From NCBI GenBank assembly GCA_030407085.1, contig CM059585.1, positions 12,765,001-12,829,000 of the forward strand: a stretch of DNA of 64,000 nucleotides, written 5' to 3'. Under the pieces are notes generated by a model that saw only the letters and a list, made by a program, of their open reading frames with translations, had not been told where the DNA came from and ran no database searches. A program made the translations under genes and the position numbers. The DNA comes from Trichopria drosophilae (taxonomy: Eukaryota > Arthropoda > Insecta > Hymenoptera > Diapriidae). Positions 1 through 11,700 of the stretch are shown here, in pieces; the stretch's first letter is position 1, and each line of letters opens with the position of its first letter.

Positions 1-437
1 AATGATAAGAGTAATAAGTTGTTAGAATTCATCGACGAATACACTGGAATTTTGTCAGATTTTTTTTATGATATTTTGAAAAAATTTTTAAAAGTTTACC
101 AAAAACTCTGAAAAAATTCTAGTATACTCTTTGATGAATTCTAAGCATTTTTTGTTCTTTGCAATATTTTCTAAAAGTTGATAATTTCTGATGGAAAAAA
201 TATAAAATATATATAAATACGCAACATTCGACATTTATTTCTTCGAAAACTATCGACTTTAGGACAAAAATGCAAAGAACAAAAAATGTTTAGAATTCAT
301 CAAAAAATGTACTCGAATTTTTTCATAATTTTTGGAAAAAAGCAATTAAAAATTTTTTCAAACTATCATAAAAAAAATCTGACAAAATTCCAGTGTATTC
401 GTCGATGAATTCTAACAACTTATTACTCTTATCATTT
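1..437. repeat. Foldback (hairpin) repeat, left edge cut by window
   Basis: The first ~75 bases reappear as their reverse complement at about 363-437 (AATGATAAGAGTAATAAG at the left, CTTATTACTCTTATCATT at the right), so the segment can fold on itself with a centre near 219. Sequence after 437, with GACGCCATTTT and a GAGCGTTCTCAAATTTTTC stretch, resembles the arms of the foldback elements at 855-1806 and 52975-54444. The element therefore probably starts left of the window and continues beyond 437. Confidence 0.75.
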
Positions 438-854
438 TTTTTATAAAGTTCATAATTTTTGTGTCAGAGCGTTCTCAAATTTTTCAAGAAAATTTCATTT
501 AGGACGCCATTTTCGGGACCGCCATTTCGAATTTTATAAAAACATATATCACCATTTTGAAGCTTAGATATTTTTGTCACGTTATTTATACCGAACTGAG
601 GCATAGTAATGCTATAAGTGATATAAAAAAAAACGATAAATGAAAAAAAACTTTTAAAATCTCATGATTTTTGTTAAAAAATGGTCTGTAATTCGTTCAT
701 TTTAAAATTGACAGTATTTTACCATCCACCATTCGAAAGAGCGGGGTTCGAGCAATTGGAAACGTATATACCACAATTTTTTTTATTGAATTTAAATACT
801 AAAAAATACTGACAGACTTCGTGTCAAATTTTTGTACATTTGGTCCTTAAAGGG
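438..854. other. AT-rich stretch, probable right arm of a foldback element
   Basis: No coding potential is seen. It contains CGCCATTTT boxes near 505 and 520 and short runs shared with the arms of neighbouring foldback elements. It is best read as decayed repeat DNA. Confidence 0.4.
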
Positions 855-1806
855 TTAAACAGAAAAAAATCGTGAATTTTGAAAAAGTTTGTTCAAATAA
901 TCGTATTTTTTAACAGGAAGCTGCGTCGGATCAAGCTGAATCTCTGTATCTGGTGGAGTAAATAGTTATACTAAAATATAGGATGGTCATTAATTCAACA
1001 TTCAAAATGGCGGATTCAAAATGGCGGACCACAGTGAACATTTTGTTGAAAAATTTCTGGACGCTCTAACTGAACAATTATGAGCTTGTTTTAAAAAATG
1101 CTAAGAATAAAAAATTCTTGGAATTCGCCGAGAAATATAGTGGATTTTTGTCAGATTTTTTAAATGAATTTTTGAAAAATTCTTTTCAAAATTCTTTTCA
1201 AAATTGTAATTTTGTTTTCGAAAAATTCTGAACAAAATTTTGTGCATTCTTTGATGAATTCTAAGAGTTTTTTATTCTATGCATTTTTTCCCAAAAGTTG
1301 ATAGTTTTCGAAAAAGAAAAATCTTAAACTATAATATTTGAAATTAATTTCCTCGAAAACTATCTACTTTTGGAAAGAATTGCAAAGAACAAAAAACTCT
1401 TAGAATTTATCAGAGAATGCACTAAAATTTGTCCAGAATTTTTCGTAAATAAATTACAATTTTGAAAAAAATGTTGAAAAAAAATTTCTCAAAAATTTAA
1501 AAAATCTGAAAAAATTCCACTTTATTTCTCAATGAATTCTAAGAACTTTTTATTCTTAACATTTTTTTTAAAAAGCTCGTAGCTTTTGAGTTAGATCGTC
1601 CAGGAATTTTTCAACAAAATTTTGACTCAGAACTGCCATTTTGAAGCCGCCATTTTGAATGCAGAATTAATAACTATCCTATCTTTTAGTGTAACTAATT
1701 ACTCCACCAGATACAGAGACTTAGCTTGTTCCGAACACGGTTTCCTGTTCAAAAAGACGATTATTTGAAGAAATTTTTTCAAAATTCACAATTTTTTTGT
1801 GTTTAA
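855..1806. mobile_element. TTAA-bounded foldback element, 0.95 kb
   Basis: The left end reads TTAA then ACAGAAAAAAATCGTG. The right end is the reverse complement of TTAA then ACACAAAAAAATTGTG. Long arms pair almost to the centre: the stretch with CTGTATCTGGTGGAGTAA at 944-961 matches its reverse complement near 1702-1720. AAAATGGCGG boxes near 1005 and 1018 face CCGCCATTTTG near 1650. No transposase ORF is present. TTAA at both ends fits piggyBac-type target choice, an inference from the termini alone. A 61-codon ORF overlapping the right end is chance. Confidence 0.7.
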
Positions 1807-3099
1807 ACCGCCATAGTAAAAAAATGGCGGCAGATATGGTCAATCGGAAACCGGATTTAGAAAGTTCGAGAAAAAATACAATAGGTATGGTTATATCAAA
1901 ACGATTGAGTGATTTTTTCCCTAAGAAAGCACCTCATGAAAAGAAGTCAAAATTTACGGCATTTCAAGACGAAACGGGTTAATTAGTTAGTATATTCTCG
2001 TTCCTATTAATAATGAGATAGTAGTAAGGAAATATTCTGTATGTAACCAGAACATAGTTTTAACAAACCCAAATGCATCTCTGAAACTCGATAGTTAAAA
2101 AGTCCCAACCAATTCAATACGAATGTCTAATTTAAAGTGGTCGTTTTTTAGTGACAGAATATTCATTGTTAGATTTTTTATTGTCAAAATACTTAAAGTT
2201 ACTTATCATACTTACTATGCTATTCATTTAGCATGAAAGTGAAATTAAAATCGAGGTTATTCAGTTTAATCTATTAATAGATGAATATTCGAAGTTTAAA
2301 CTATTATACTTACTGAAATCGAAAATTAATACTTAATGTAAATCAATCAGCAACTGTTAAACAGAGAATAATTAATTCGGATTTAATTTCTCTTAAATAC
2401 AAATCAAGTTCTTTCGCATAATATATAATACCTTCAAGATCCAACAAAATCATGAGTGACAACCTAGAAAAACTCAATTAAAGTATGAAACAGTTTTGAA
2501 GGGCGAAATAATTAAAATTGAATCATTCTGTGACTCTAATCGAGATTGATTAGCTTCGACTGCAATGCAGCAAACAATTATTAACATTTCAAAATCCTTG
2601 GAGCGAAGTCTCAATCCCTTTTTGGATTAAAACAAAAATTGATCTCTGATTAGAGTCAAAATTGTTCAGTATATTCATACAATACGTCGTTTACTTATTT
2701 ATGAAATAAAAAGAGATGTGCGAAATTAATTAACTAATGAGTAATTAATACAATTGACTTTTTATCAAAATCGTAAATTGACAATTCATTGTTCTTAATC
2801 TTGAGTAGAATTTTGTGATATTTAATCAAATTGATCATGATTTTGATCAATCTTAATCATTTAAGTATGGTTAAGCGTGCTTTTGATTGTAAGATTGATT
2901 CGATTAAATAACAGCGATTTTACAGTTCTGAAGAATTATATCCAAAGATTATCTTACTTAATAAATGACTTTTTTAAGCACCAGGAAAACAATCTTTCTT
3001 GTCAACATTATTATGGTATATAACATAAAACAAAAAATTGTTATTCCGAAATGTATTACTTCCGAAAGAAACTAATTGTCATTCAGTTTTGAATAGAAA
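1807..3099. other. AT-rich non-coding stretch with a small hairpin
   Basis: No gene is seen. A hairpin at about 2509-2672 pairs TGACTCTAATC with GATTAGAGTCA around a ~100-bp loop and may be a decayed MITE. Repeated TTGATCA-like words occur at 2820-2860. Confidence 0.4.
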
Positions 3100-3720
3100 C
3101 TATATAGTTGTTGCAATAGTATTCAGTTCAAATAGTCGTTTTAATAGTTCTTATTAGTAAACGAAATAGTATAGTATCAAGTACAATTAAGCAATAATCT
3201 GTACTATGATCTACTATATTTAAAAACAACTAACAGTAACTTATAGTATCACTATACGTATAGTAAATTTTGAAAACTATTTGCAAATAGTAGAAGATAC
3301 AACTGGTTTACTATGCCTTGAATAGTAGGCGATAATTACTATTATTAATTATTAGACTAAATATTACGATTTACAGCTGTCCTACTTTACTATTGGAAAT
3401 TATTAGCTAATAGTTAAGGGCTTTATTGTACTATTAATAAGCGTAGATATCAATAGTTATTACCGCAACTATTGGAGCATAGTAAGGTATGTCATAATTC
3501 TACTAGTAATGAACATTGTACCTAGTATTTACTAGTGGTAATAATATTCGTTTATCAGTCAACTATAAATAGTATCCAATAGTTATTGTCACTACTATTT
3601 AAAGCGAATAAAAATCCTTGAGAATATAATCATAACCAACAAATTCCCAATAATTTCTTTGTTTATAGTAGTGTCAAGAAATTTACTATAGTATACTAAC
3701 AACTATTAACAATTAAATTG
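3100..3720. repeat. TAGTA/TACTAT-rich degenerate repeat
   Basis: ATAGTA, TAGTAT and TACTAT words occur every few tens of bases on both strands, with no long open frame. It resembles in style, though not in exact unit, the ATTAGT/ACTAAT satellite at 58.9-62.7 kb. Confidence 0.5.
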
Positions 3721-3825
3721 TTTAATTTACTTAATAAATTTATATGCTTTATAAATCCCTATTGGCTTGATGTGTTTTTTTAACATCATTGATAAATCGT
3801 AAAAATTTACTTTTTCTATTGTTAC

Positions 3826-3905
3826 GACACCTTCGACCGGCAACCGGAAGGTCCCAGGTTCAAATCTCGTCGCAACGAATTTGTCAAGTTCGGTCCTCTC
3901 TTTTT
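3826..3905 (+). repeat. tRNA-derived SINE-like fragment
   Basis: GACCGGCAACCGGAAGGTCC is followed by GGTTCAAATCTCGTCGC, a B-box-like Pol III promoter element in tRNA T-arm context, and then a T-rich run. A closely similar segment lies at 58078-58150 (GACCGGCAATCGAAACGTCC, then GGTTCAAGTCCCGACGC). No A box or complete cloverleaf is visible, so this is not a functional tRNA. Two similar copies argue for a dispersed SINE. Confidence 0.45.
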
Positions 3906-4880
3906 TTTAATCAAAAAAATCTGTGCAATTCTCATCAGTTTCCCACGTGAAATTTACGATAATTTCCTAAATTTACTTTCGAACGAACATAATAACAGTG
4001 CAAAACGAATAATAAAATGACATATTGATGAGAGGAAGATTGAAAAAGAAAACTTTCGATAAACAGAACAAAGAGTATATTTTCCACATTTCTCAAACTG
4101 AAAATAATCTTAACTGCATAATTTATTAGGTAATTATATATCGATTCTGGTTATCAGTCACTAAAGTTCAGATGCGACACTTTGAGAATCATTGCGAATG
4201 CACAATTAATCGTATCGATGAACTTTGACGTATTTCATGTTTAATCGCGTTTATAATATCGATCATTTTTTATTACTTTGATTATAATATTCTATTTAAA
4301 TCATCCTTTTATCATACTTACTCCACTTTTGAAAAGGGTGCACAAACATTTTTACATAAAAACAAACAATTGTTATTATTTAATACTGTTATTATTATAT
4401 ATATTATTCATAAAAAAGTTATTAAAAAATAGTATTATTGATACAATTAAAACTACAAACCGATTAAACTCATAATAACAAATATATTTTATCTTGAGGA
4501 TGTTAGATATTACATAATTTTGTATTTAGAGTAGAAAAATATTAATACAATACGACATCTTATGTAATATTCTCTCATGTTAATCATATAAAAATAAGTG
4601 ACCCGATTTATCCAAGTGCATTTACGCAGATAGAAATGCTAATAAACAATGAATCTTCTATTCTACATTCAGGTCCATTACGAATATTACTCTTGATTAT
4701 AAAAGTGTAAATGGAGTTATTAAAAGCAGTAAAACAATTTTAATATTTTTATCAGATACGTTTCTATTTAAAAATTGAATGAATTTGTTGATGAATTATC
4801 ACTATCTGAGTCCTGCATCGACTATGAAACGTTACATTTTTATTTTTTTAAACAAATCTGAATGCCAACTTTTTAACCCA
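3906..4880. other. AT-rich stretch without recognisable features
   Basis: Only short AT-rich chance ORFs are present. One 65-codon frame at 4278-4475 is dominated by Ile, Leu and Tyr, as expected from base composition. Confidence 0.4.
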
Positions 4881-5939
4881 TTAACCCGTTTCGTCTTAAA
4901 ACGACAAAATGTGTCGCCGGTTTTCGTCCTTCTTAAGTTTATAGATATCTCTGAGAAATTGTTATGAAATGGATGTTTCCGATAGTTTTTGGGTATGCTC
5001 TTTTCGAATCTGAAGTCCGTTTTTCTATATTACTTCCCAGTTTTTCATTACGGCCACTTAAATGAATGAAAACGTAGAAAAAAGCAAAATTTTTTCAGTA
5101 AACGGCAATTTTTATTGCGAAGGAGTTTCGGAATCATGTCAGGCTTCAAAATCCTGTGGCATAATGAGTTTTACTAAAAGTTTGTCAATATTAAGATTTA
5201 AATTACAAAATGGCGCAATGGCACTATTAATTTCGAATTTTCTTTCTTATTTGCTTTTTATTAAAATATTTTTGGTATTTTGTAGTGTATTTTGACGAAT
5301 ATGTTCTTCTGGGTTATTTTTGAGGTTGGTGAATACAAATCCGTTAATAAATTTGATAAATTCAAAATGGCATATTCAATATGGCTAAACGAAATTAAAA
5401 ACAAAATTATCTGGTATTTGGTGTATAGAAGGTTTCGAAGTCACATTGGATCCGCCATTTTGAATTTGCAAAATTTAATAACGAATTAGTATTCAGTCAC
5501 CTCAAAAACAATCTAAATCAAAAATCAATCTCTCTAATCAAAAACTATCTACAAGATATCAGAAATATTTTTATAAAATGCAAAATACATCAAAAATTCC
5601 AATCAATAGCGCCATTGAGAGGACGCCATTTTGTAATTTAAATCTTCATATTGACAAACTTTAAGTAAGTCTCATTATGCCACAGGATTTGAGGCCAGAA
5701 CTCCTTTGCAATCAAAATTGCAGTTTTCTGAAAAAGTTTTCGCTTTTTTCCACGTTTTCTTCCATTTAAGTGGGGATATTTAAAAAATGGAAAGTGATAT
5801 CGAGAAACGGACTTCAGATTCGAAAAGAGCATACCCAAAAATTGTAGAAAACCTGCATTTCATAACAATATCTCAAGGATATCTTACGGAGGATGAAAAC
5901 CGGCGACAAATTTTGTCGTTTTGGGACGGAACGGGTTAA
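4881..5939. mobile_element. TTAA-bounded foldback element, 1.06 kb
   Basis: Left end: TTAA, then CCCGTTTCGTC, then a stretch with GTGTCGCCGGTTTTCGTCC. Right end: the mirror, with GGATGAAAACCGGCGAC and GACGGAACGGG before TTAA at 5936-5939. TTAA duplications plus CCC...GGG tips are the standard signature of piggyBac-type MITEs. The interior carries AAAATGGCATATTCAATATGG near 5365 and GGATCCGCCATTTTGAATTT near 5450, a copy of the 120-bp module found elsewhere in the window. The arms make ORF shadows on both strands, but nothing looks like a protein. Confidence 0.8.
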
Positions 5940-6854
5940 CGCCCATGGGGGCACTTTTTTCAACATTTTTTCAGAGCTCTTGATTTTGGCCTCAAAAATT
6001 GTTGAACATATGAAATTGATAGATTTTTTATCGATCTTTCCAATGATTGGTTCGAAGTAACCTACTTTGTATACTTTGAAAAGGCAATTCAATGCCTGGA
6101 AAAGAATTATTATTTTTATACAGATTTAATAAAATTCCATGGGTTTAAATAAAATAAGGCAGGTAATACAATGCAAACAATAATTAAGTTGATTATATAT
6201 ATGTTACGTAGCTTTTGACCATTCGTCGAACAAATTCACATTTTTAGGTTAGGAAGATTGACTTAACGTACAAGTCGAACACTTTTTACGTTATGCCAAA
6301 AAGTACGAGGTAAAAAGAAATGCAACAGCTTTCGAAAAAAGTCCGTACACAGTTGGTTACACCATTGATATATTTTTCAATTCGAAATTGAAAAAATCAG
6401 AAAAAATTAACTATACTTCGGACTAACATGTGCCAAAATATAAATTTAATAATTGTTAGTGTCGTGTACCGCATGACTGATTAAAAAGTAACGAATTAAG
6501 ATGCTGAACGAAGTGAGTTTGATAAATCAATTGATCTTATTACAAGAAACAAGCTGTTGAATTAAAATGTAACTGATTGTTACAAAAAGGCGGGACATAG
6601 AAATGTCATCATGCGCCATAACTTACTTCCAGTGGCCAAAGCGCGAACCTAAATCGTATAAAATCTGAATGGAACTTACCATGCGTTGGTAATAAAATTG
6701 ACTTTCGTCACTTTCTTGTTTTTATAATAAAAGTTAATATTCCTGTTTAAGAATCATTAGCTTTCTTCATTTAAACAAAACACGTGAAACTTATTACTTT
6801 ATCATTACATAAAAGTGTGTGCACCGCTTCCATTTATAGGTTATGTTCTCGAAC
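5940..6854. other. AT-rich stretch without recognisable features
   Basis: No gene, RNA or clear repeat is recognised here. Confidence 0.35.
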
Positions 6855-7142
6855 TACAGTAGTCCTTCCCTTATTCTAATTTGTCCAGTCAGCCAAGATG
6901 GCGGTATTCTTCCCTTATTCTAATTTTCCCCTCTCCCCCACTACTTCGATTTGCGGTCTCCCTTTTGTCTCTTTTTCTTTTGTTGCACATGCGCCGTTAT
7001 TTGTATTTAGAAAATCTACACGTCAACAGATGTCAGTGGGGAGAACGCGTGAGGGGAAATATTAGAATAGGAGAAGGGACAAAATTAGAATACAGGAAGA
7101 CAGTAGAATAAGGGAAATTAGAATAAGGGAAGGACCACTGTA
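6855..7142. mobile_element. pogo-like MITE, family P-CCTTCCC
   Basis: The left end TACAGTAGTCCTTCCCTTAT is mirrored at the right by ATAAGGGAAGGACCACTGTA. TA at the outer edge and CAGTR...YACTG tips fit the Tc1/mariner-pogo superfamily. There is no transposase, and the interior holds an AAGATGGCGG box at 6895-6904. Related copies lie at 44115-44917 (with nested insertions) and 49572 (right end lost). Confidence 0.75.
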
Positions 7143-8683
7143 CTGCGAACCTGCAAACCACTGGATTCGACATCGTGTAAAATTGTCTCTTCACTCAAAT
7201 TTTCTGTCGATTTTGGTAGAGTATTTTCGTTTCTACTCCGGATTTTATCATTTTAATATAGTTTTTAGTAATCGATAATCTGAAAAATATGATTTTTCTC
7301 TTTTAACTACGAAAAAAATCTTAAAACTGCGGAAAAAAAAGAAAATCCTCGAATTATCGAATGGTAAATTGTTAAATATAAATTCTAACGAGAAATCGAC
7401 TATTGGAAGCGGTATTTTCATTTCCAGTTTATTAAATGTAGTCGTTGATAGAACTACATTGTCTCGTCATTCACAATTCGGATATTCATGCGGCATATTC
7501 GTATGACGCAACACTGAATCTGTACACCGCAATTCGTGCCTAACATGCATATTACACTTAATTTTTCCGGATATAGCATAGTTACAATTTTAGAATCGTT
7601 TTACACGTGCACTAAGTGTGCTCCCTGGATTAAAAAAAACGAAACTATAATTTAAATCTGCCTTCTGCAGTACAGAGGGTAATTTTTCAAAACGTTAATG
7701 GGATATTAAATATTCGGTGCGGAATTAGTTTAATTTATTCGTTCTTAAAAGCATTTAATGGACATCATTTAATCCTTTAACGACCAAAACTACAAATTAC
7801 TCCCTTGTCGTTTGTACAAAAGTATTTCTGTCCTTTTTAATGGAGTTCCAAATGTTTTATACTATTCGGCGATTTTGAAAAATGGTAACCTCAAAAAACT
7901 TTAATTTCGGCGGTCAAAGAAATAATCATAATAAAAATAACAAATAACATTGATCTTTCATGTCTAATTGTTAAGTATATGATACTTGCGAAAATGCCTA
8001 GAGTTTCAGTTAGCCACCTATCGGTAATCAATTGAATCCAATTTTTAGTAAGAATAATGATTCAACTATATACACTTTCTGCTACTGTTTCAGTAGTTGG
8101 TAACACTTTTTACATCTTTCAATCATGATGTAATATATAATTTCTCGCACGTGCTGATTGGCCAACTCCAGCGCCACAACTTGAATTTTGTCTGCTCCTA
8201 AATATTTCAGAATTTCATTTTTTAGTAGTTTCTTTACAAAATTAGTGGCCAAACACGGCAAAGGCCGTAATCGCACAACGTCCTTCAGGTAAATATTTTA
8301 GCAGAAACCGTGGCATTCGTGGCCGATTAATAATCGCACAAGTTCTAAGTAACGACACGAGTGTAATGAAACGACCATCGTAAAACCAGCAGTGCTTATT
8401 CCTTCAGATGGTATCATCGATTTTTAGCAGTCGCGGCTAATTTCTTTCGTTGGATTAAAAAATCGGCTTTTTACAAAATTTATTACGTTCCTTGAAACCT
8501 TTTTTTATCGACAGAATTTTTGTATATTTTTAGTTAGCCAACGTGCTCGGTTATTTGTATAGTCTACAAAATTAAATTACTTTGAACGACGATAGATGGA
8601 GATCAGATCCAAAAGAGAAATAGTCCAAAGATTCGTTCAACAGTATTTTACTTGTGGATTCATGCGCCACCTTTTGTTCTTAG
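7143..8683. other. Upstream region of the FATP gene, no clear features
   Basis: No coding exon is recognised. A 64-codon minus-strand ORF at 8082-8276 has no recognisable motif. The FATP promoter is likely here or a little downstream, but no core promoter element can be pointed to with confidence. Confidence 0.3.
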
Positions 8684-8736
8684 ATGGAACTCGTCAGAAC
8701 ACTGTTACTGTTTTTCAGCCTTTTTGTTATTTTCTT
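8684..8736 (+). CDS. Candidate first coding exon of FATP (N-terminal membrane anchor)
   Basis: ATG at 8684 opens 17 codons, MELVRTLLLFFSLFVIF, followed by a possible donor GTTAAG at 8737. The exon ends in phase 2, which is what the exon starting at 9504 requires, because A9504 completes a split codon. FATPs carry a hydrophobic N-terminal anchor, so the content fits. The donor is not strong and other upstream exons are possible. The same frame stays open to a TAG near 8796, so read-through is not an alternative. Confidence 0.35.
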
Positions 8737-11700
8737 GTTAAGTAAAACTCCCGAGTGGTTATATCTCATAATTTCCAGACATGTACTTGTATCCTATTAG
8801 TTTATGGTTATTTTCACGCCATATTTTCTATCCTTTATAAAAAATGACCAGGAATTATTTAGGTTATGTTAGATTAGGTTAGTAAAACTGCATTCTGTTT
8901 ACAACATTCTGTTTATTTTGACCTTGAAAATGAACATCAATTTATTTGTGACCTTTTCATTTGGAATTTATTTGTTATTTGTCCGCAATACTGTCTTTGG
9001 AACAACCTTTGATAACAACCGCGGTGATACTCAAAACGCAATTCACGGGATCGAAAATCAATGTCAAACTAAACTTTGAGAGCAGTGAACTTTGATTTCG
9101 TCGTGTGATGTAGATTATTCGATTACTGAAATAGAGGAGCTAAATTTAAACGAACACGTCCATTGTTTCTATCGAACAACCTCGTGGTCCCTGTTACTCA
9201 TATGTAGGCCTCAGAAACTTCTTTGCAAGTTCTTTGTTCAACTTACCTTTGTCTCTCTTTCTCACTCCGAGGGATCGATTCGATAGGTAATACCAGACCT
9301 CGGGAAGAACGTTACTTTCTTGAATCGTAGTCTAACCTACTAAGTGGGCCACGTAAACCGATTTTAAATATATAAGCCTCAAAATAAACAAGTTGGCCCC
9401 GAACACGCAGCGACCTCTACAAAAATTATAATTTAAGACACATGAAAATAATGTTTTGGTCATTTTTCTAAATTTTTGACATAAATTTTTCGTTTTGTTA
9501 CAGATTTTTTTATCGATACACAAATGCAGCGCTTGAATCCCGAGGATTCGTGAGAAATAATGCGACTGTTATGAAACTCTTCAGAGAAAGAGTTCGCCAG
9601 TATCCTAATAAGCCATGCTTCATTTTCGAAGGTCGCACATGGACAAATTTAGATGTAAGTATCGTCTTCAACAATTCGATGATTGCTGATAAGGATTCTA
9701 CGGAATAATAATCGAATTTGTTTATTTTTGGATTTTAAGGTTACGTCAATAATCATAATTTTAAAAAGTTCCATGTAATTTTTATTGTTGAAAAAAAAAT
9801 GAGGCCCGAACTTGAACTATGCCTTTCAAGACTATTTACTTCATTTAATCAAGGATTGTTTATTTTTTTTTTTATATTTTTAGATAGACAGATACAGCAA
9901 TCAAATAGCCTTCGTATTCCAAAATGCCGGGTACCTCAAAGGAGATGCGGTGGCTCTGATGATGCCGAACAGGCCAGAATTCATCGCAATTTGGCTAGGA
10001 TTGGGGAAAATAGGTGTGATCACAGCCCTGATCAACACCAATCTCCGACTGCAACCGCTCATTCACTGCTTAAGCGCGGCCAAAATAAAAGCGATCATTT
10101 ACGCCGACGAATTGGCATTTGGTAAGTGAAACATAACCAATAAACTACGACGATGACCATATTACGATCAGCTGATTATGTCGGCCATGTTCAAAACTGA
10201 CACTGTCGGTAACATAGAATCAACAACTTTTTCAGCTGTCCACGACATTCTCGATTCGCTTCCAAAAGTTGTGAAATACCGACAGGGTAGTTCTGTCAAC
10301 TGCGGCGATGGATGTCTGCATTTGGATAAATTAATGGAAACGGCGTCTACAAAAGAACCTATAGTTAAGGAAGAACCAGGTTATAGAGACAATCTTCTTT
10401 ACGTTTACACAAGCGGAACTAGTGGACTTCCCAAAGCAGTGTTGATACCTAATTCGAGGTAATATTTAAATCAAAATATGTGACGCGTTCTGAAGAAAGG
10501 GACCTAAGCGTCCGAACGATAATTGTGCAGGAGAGGGAAAAGATATGCTACCAACGGCTCAATTTTCAATATTTTGCGCTGAAATTTTCAGCATATCTTC
10601 CTAACTCGAGTTAGTATTGTACAGAAAGAGAGTAAGAGAATATCGGAAACACTGCGGCCGCAGTCTTGCCTCTTCTTTTCCCTCTCCTCATAATTGCCGT
10701 TCGGACGCTTAGGTCCCTTTCTTCAGAACGCGTCACATATATTAAAATGAATGACTTCTTTTACCTTTTTTATTGACATCGATCTCGACATCAGTTGCAA
10801 ATATTCTACGGTAGATGGCGCTCAAGTCGTATTGGACGCATATTTAGACAAATTCTGGCGTAACAGATGGCGTTGTCAACTTGTTATCAAAATATTCATT
10901 CGCAAGTTAATTTAAAGTCAAGTTTTATTTTTATCAAGGATTCAAGATGGCGGTTGCGAATAATCACATCTTTCATGCCTTTGTCATTTCCGGTCGATAT
11001 TAAATAACAGATAAAATAATATACATGAACTATGATAACTTTTTACGAATTGTTATGAACATAAACATCGCCTAATGTGCATAAAACCAAAGATCTCAAC
11101 TTTCAAATCGTTGCATTTTTGTAAAAGCTCCCAATGAAAATCATAACGGAACTGCGATTAGATTAAGGGGAGCTTTCATTTTCCGGTGTCGATATCAACG
11201 AAGACAAAGGTTACGTGGTTGCAACTGACAACGTCACGATAAGAATCGATGTAATATTTGTCACTGATGTCTGATGTACGCAACTTCGGAATGAACTAAA
11301 ACGAGCTTAAGTGTGAAGAGTTCCTCCCAGTTATATCAGAAATTGCAGTAAAATATGAAAAACTATAAAATGCAACAAGTGATACCTTATATTAACAGCG
11401 TTTGTATTGTTAGCTAAATGAGGAAGTAACATTGAAAATTTCTCGGAATGTATAGTAGAACCACGCGAAAGTCTTCGTTATTTAGACCTATCGATTGCGT
11501 ATAGGTCAGTACCACTTTATACGTCCGTGTAAAAAAGTACAAACATAGAAATCACGGATCAATGAGTCATGCTTAACGTGTCCTTTACACACGTAGAAAT
11601 ATATGAACAAAATAATTGTACTGTAGTGCTGTTTTTATAAAAGTATAACTCGATTTCGAAGCTCCTCGTAAAGAGGTCATCAACGATACCTTGAACCAGT

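Noticed and set aside
9092..9286. ORF just upstream of the FATP exon at 9504, considered as its first exon
   Set aside because: The reading has no membrane anchor or FATP resemblance and no phase-2 donor was convincing; 8684-8736 fits better.
9799..10125. 108-codon ORF over the FATP exon at 9884
   Set aside because: It is a different frame from the FATP reading; the true frame (IDRYSNQIAFVFQNAGYL) continues the protein.
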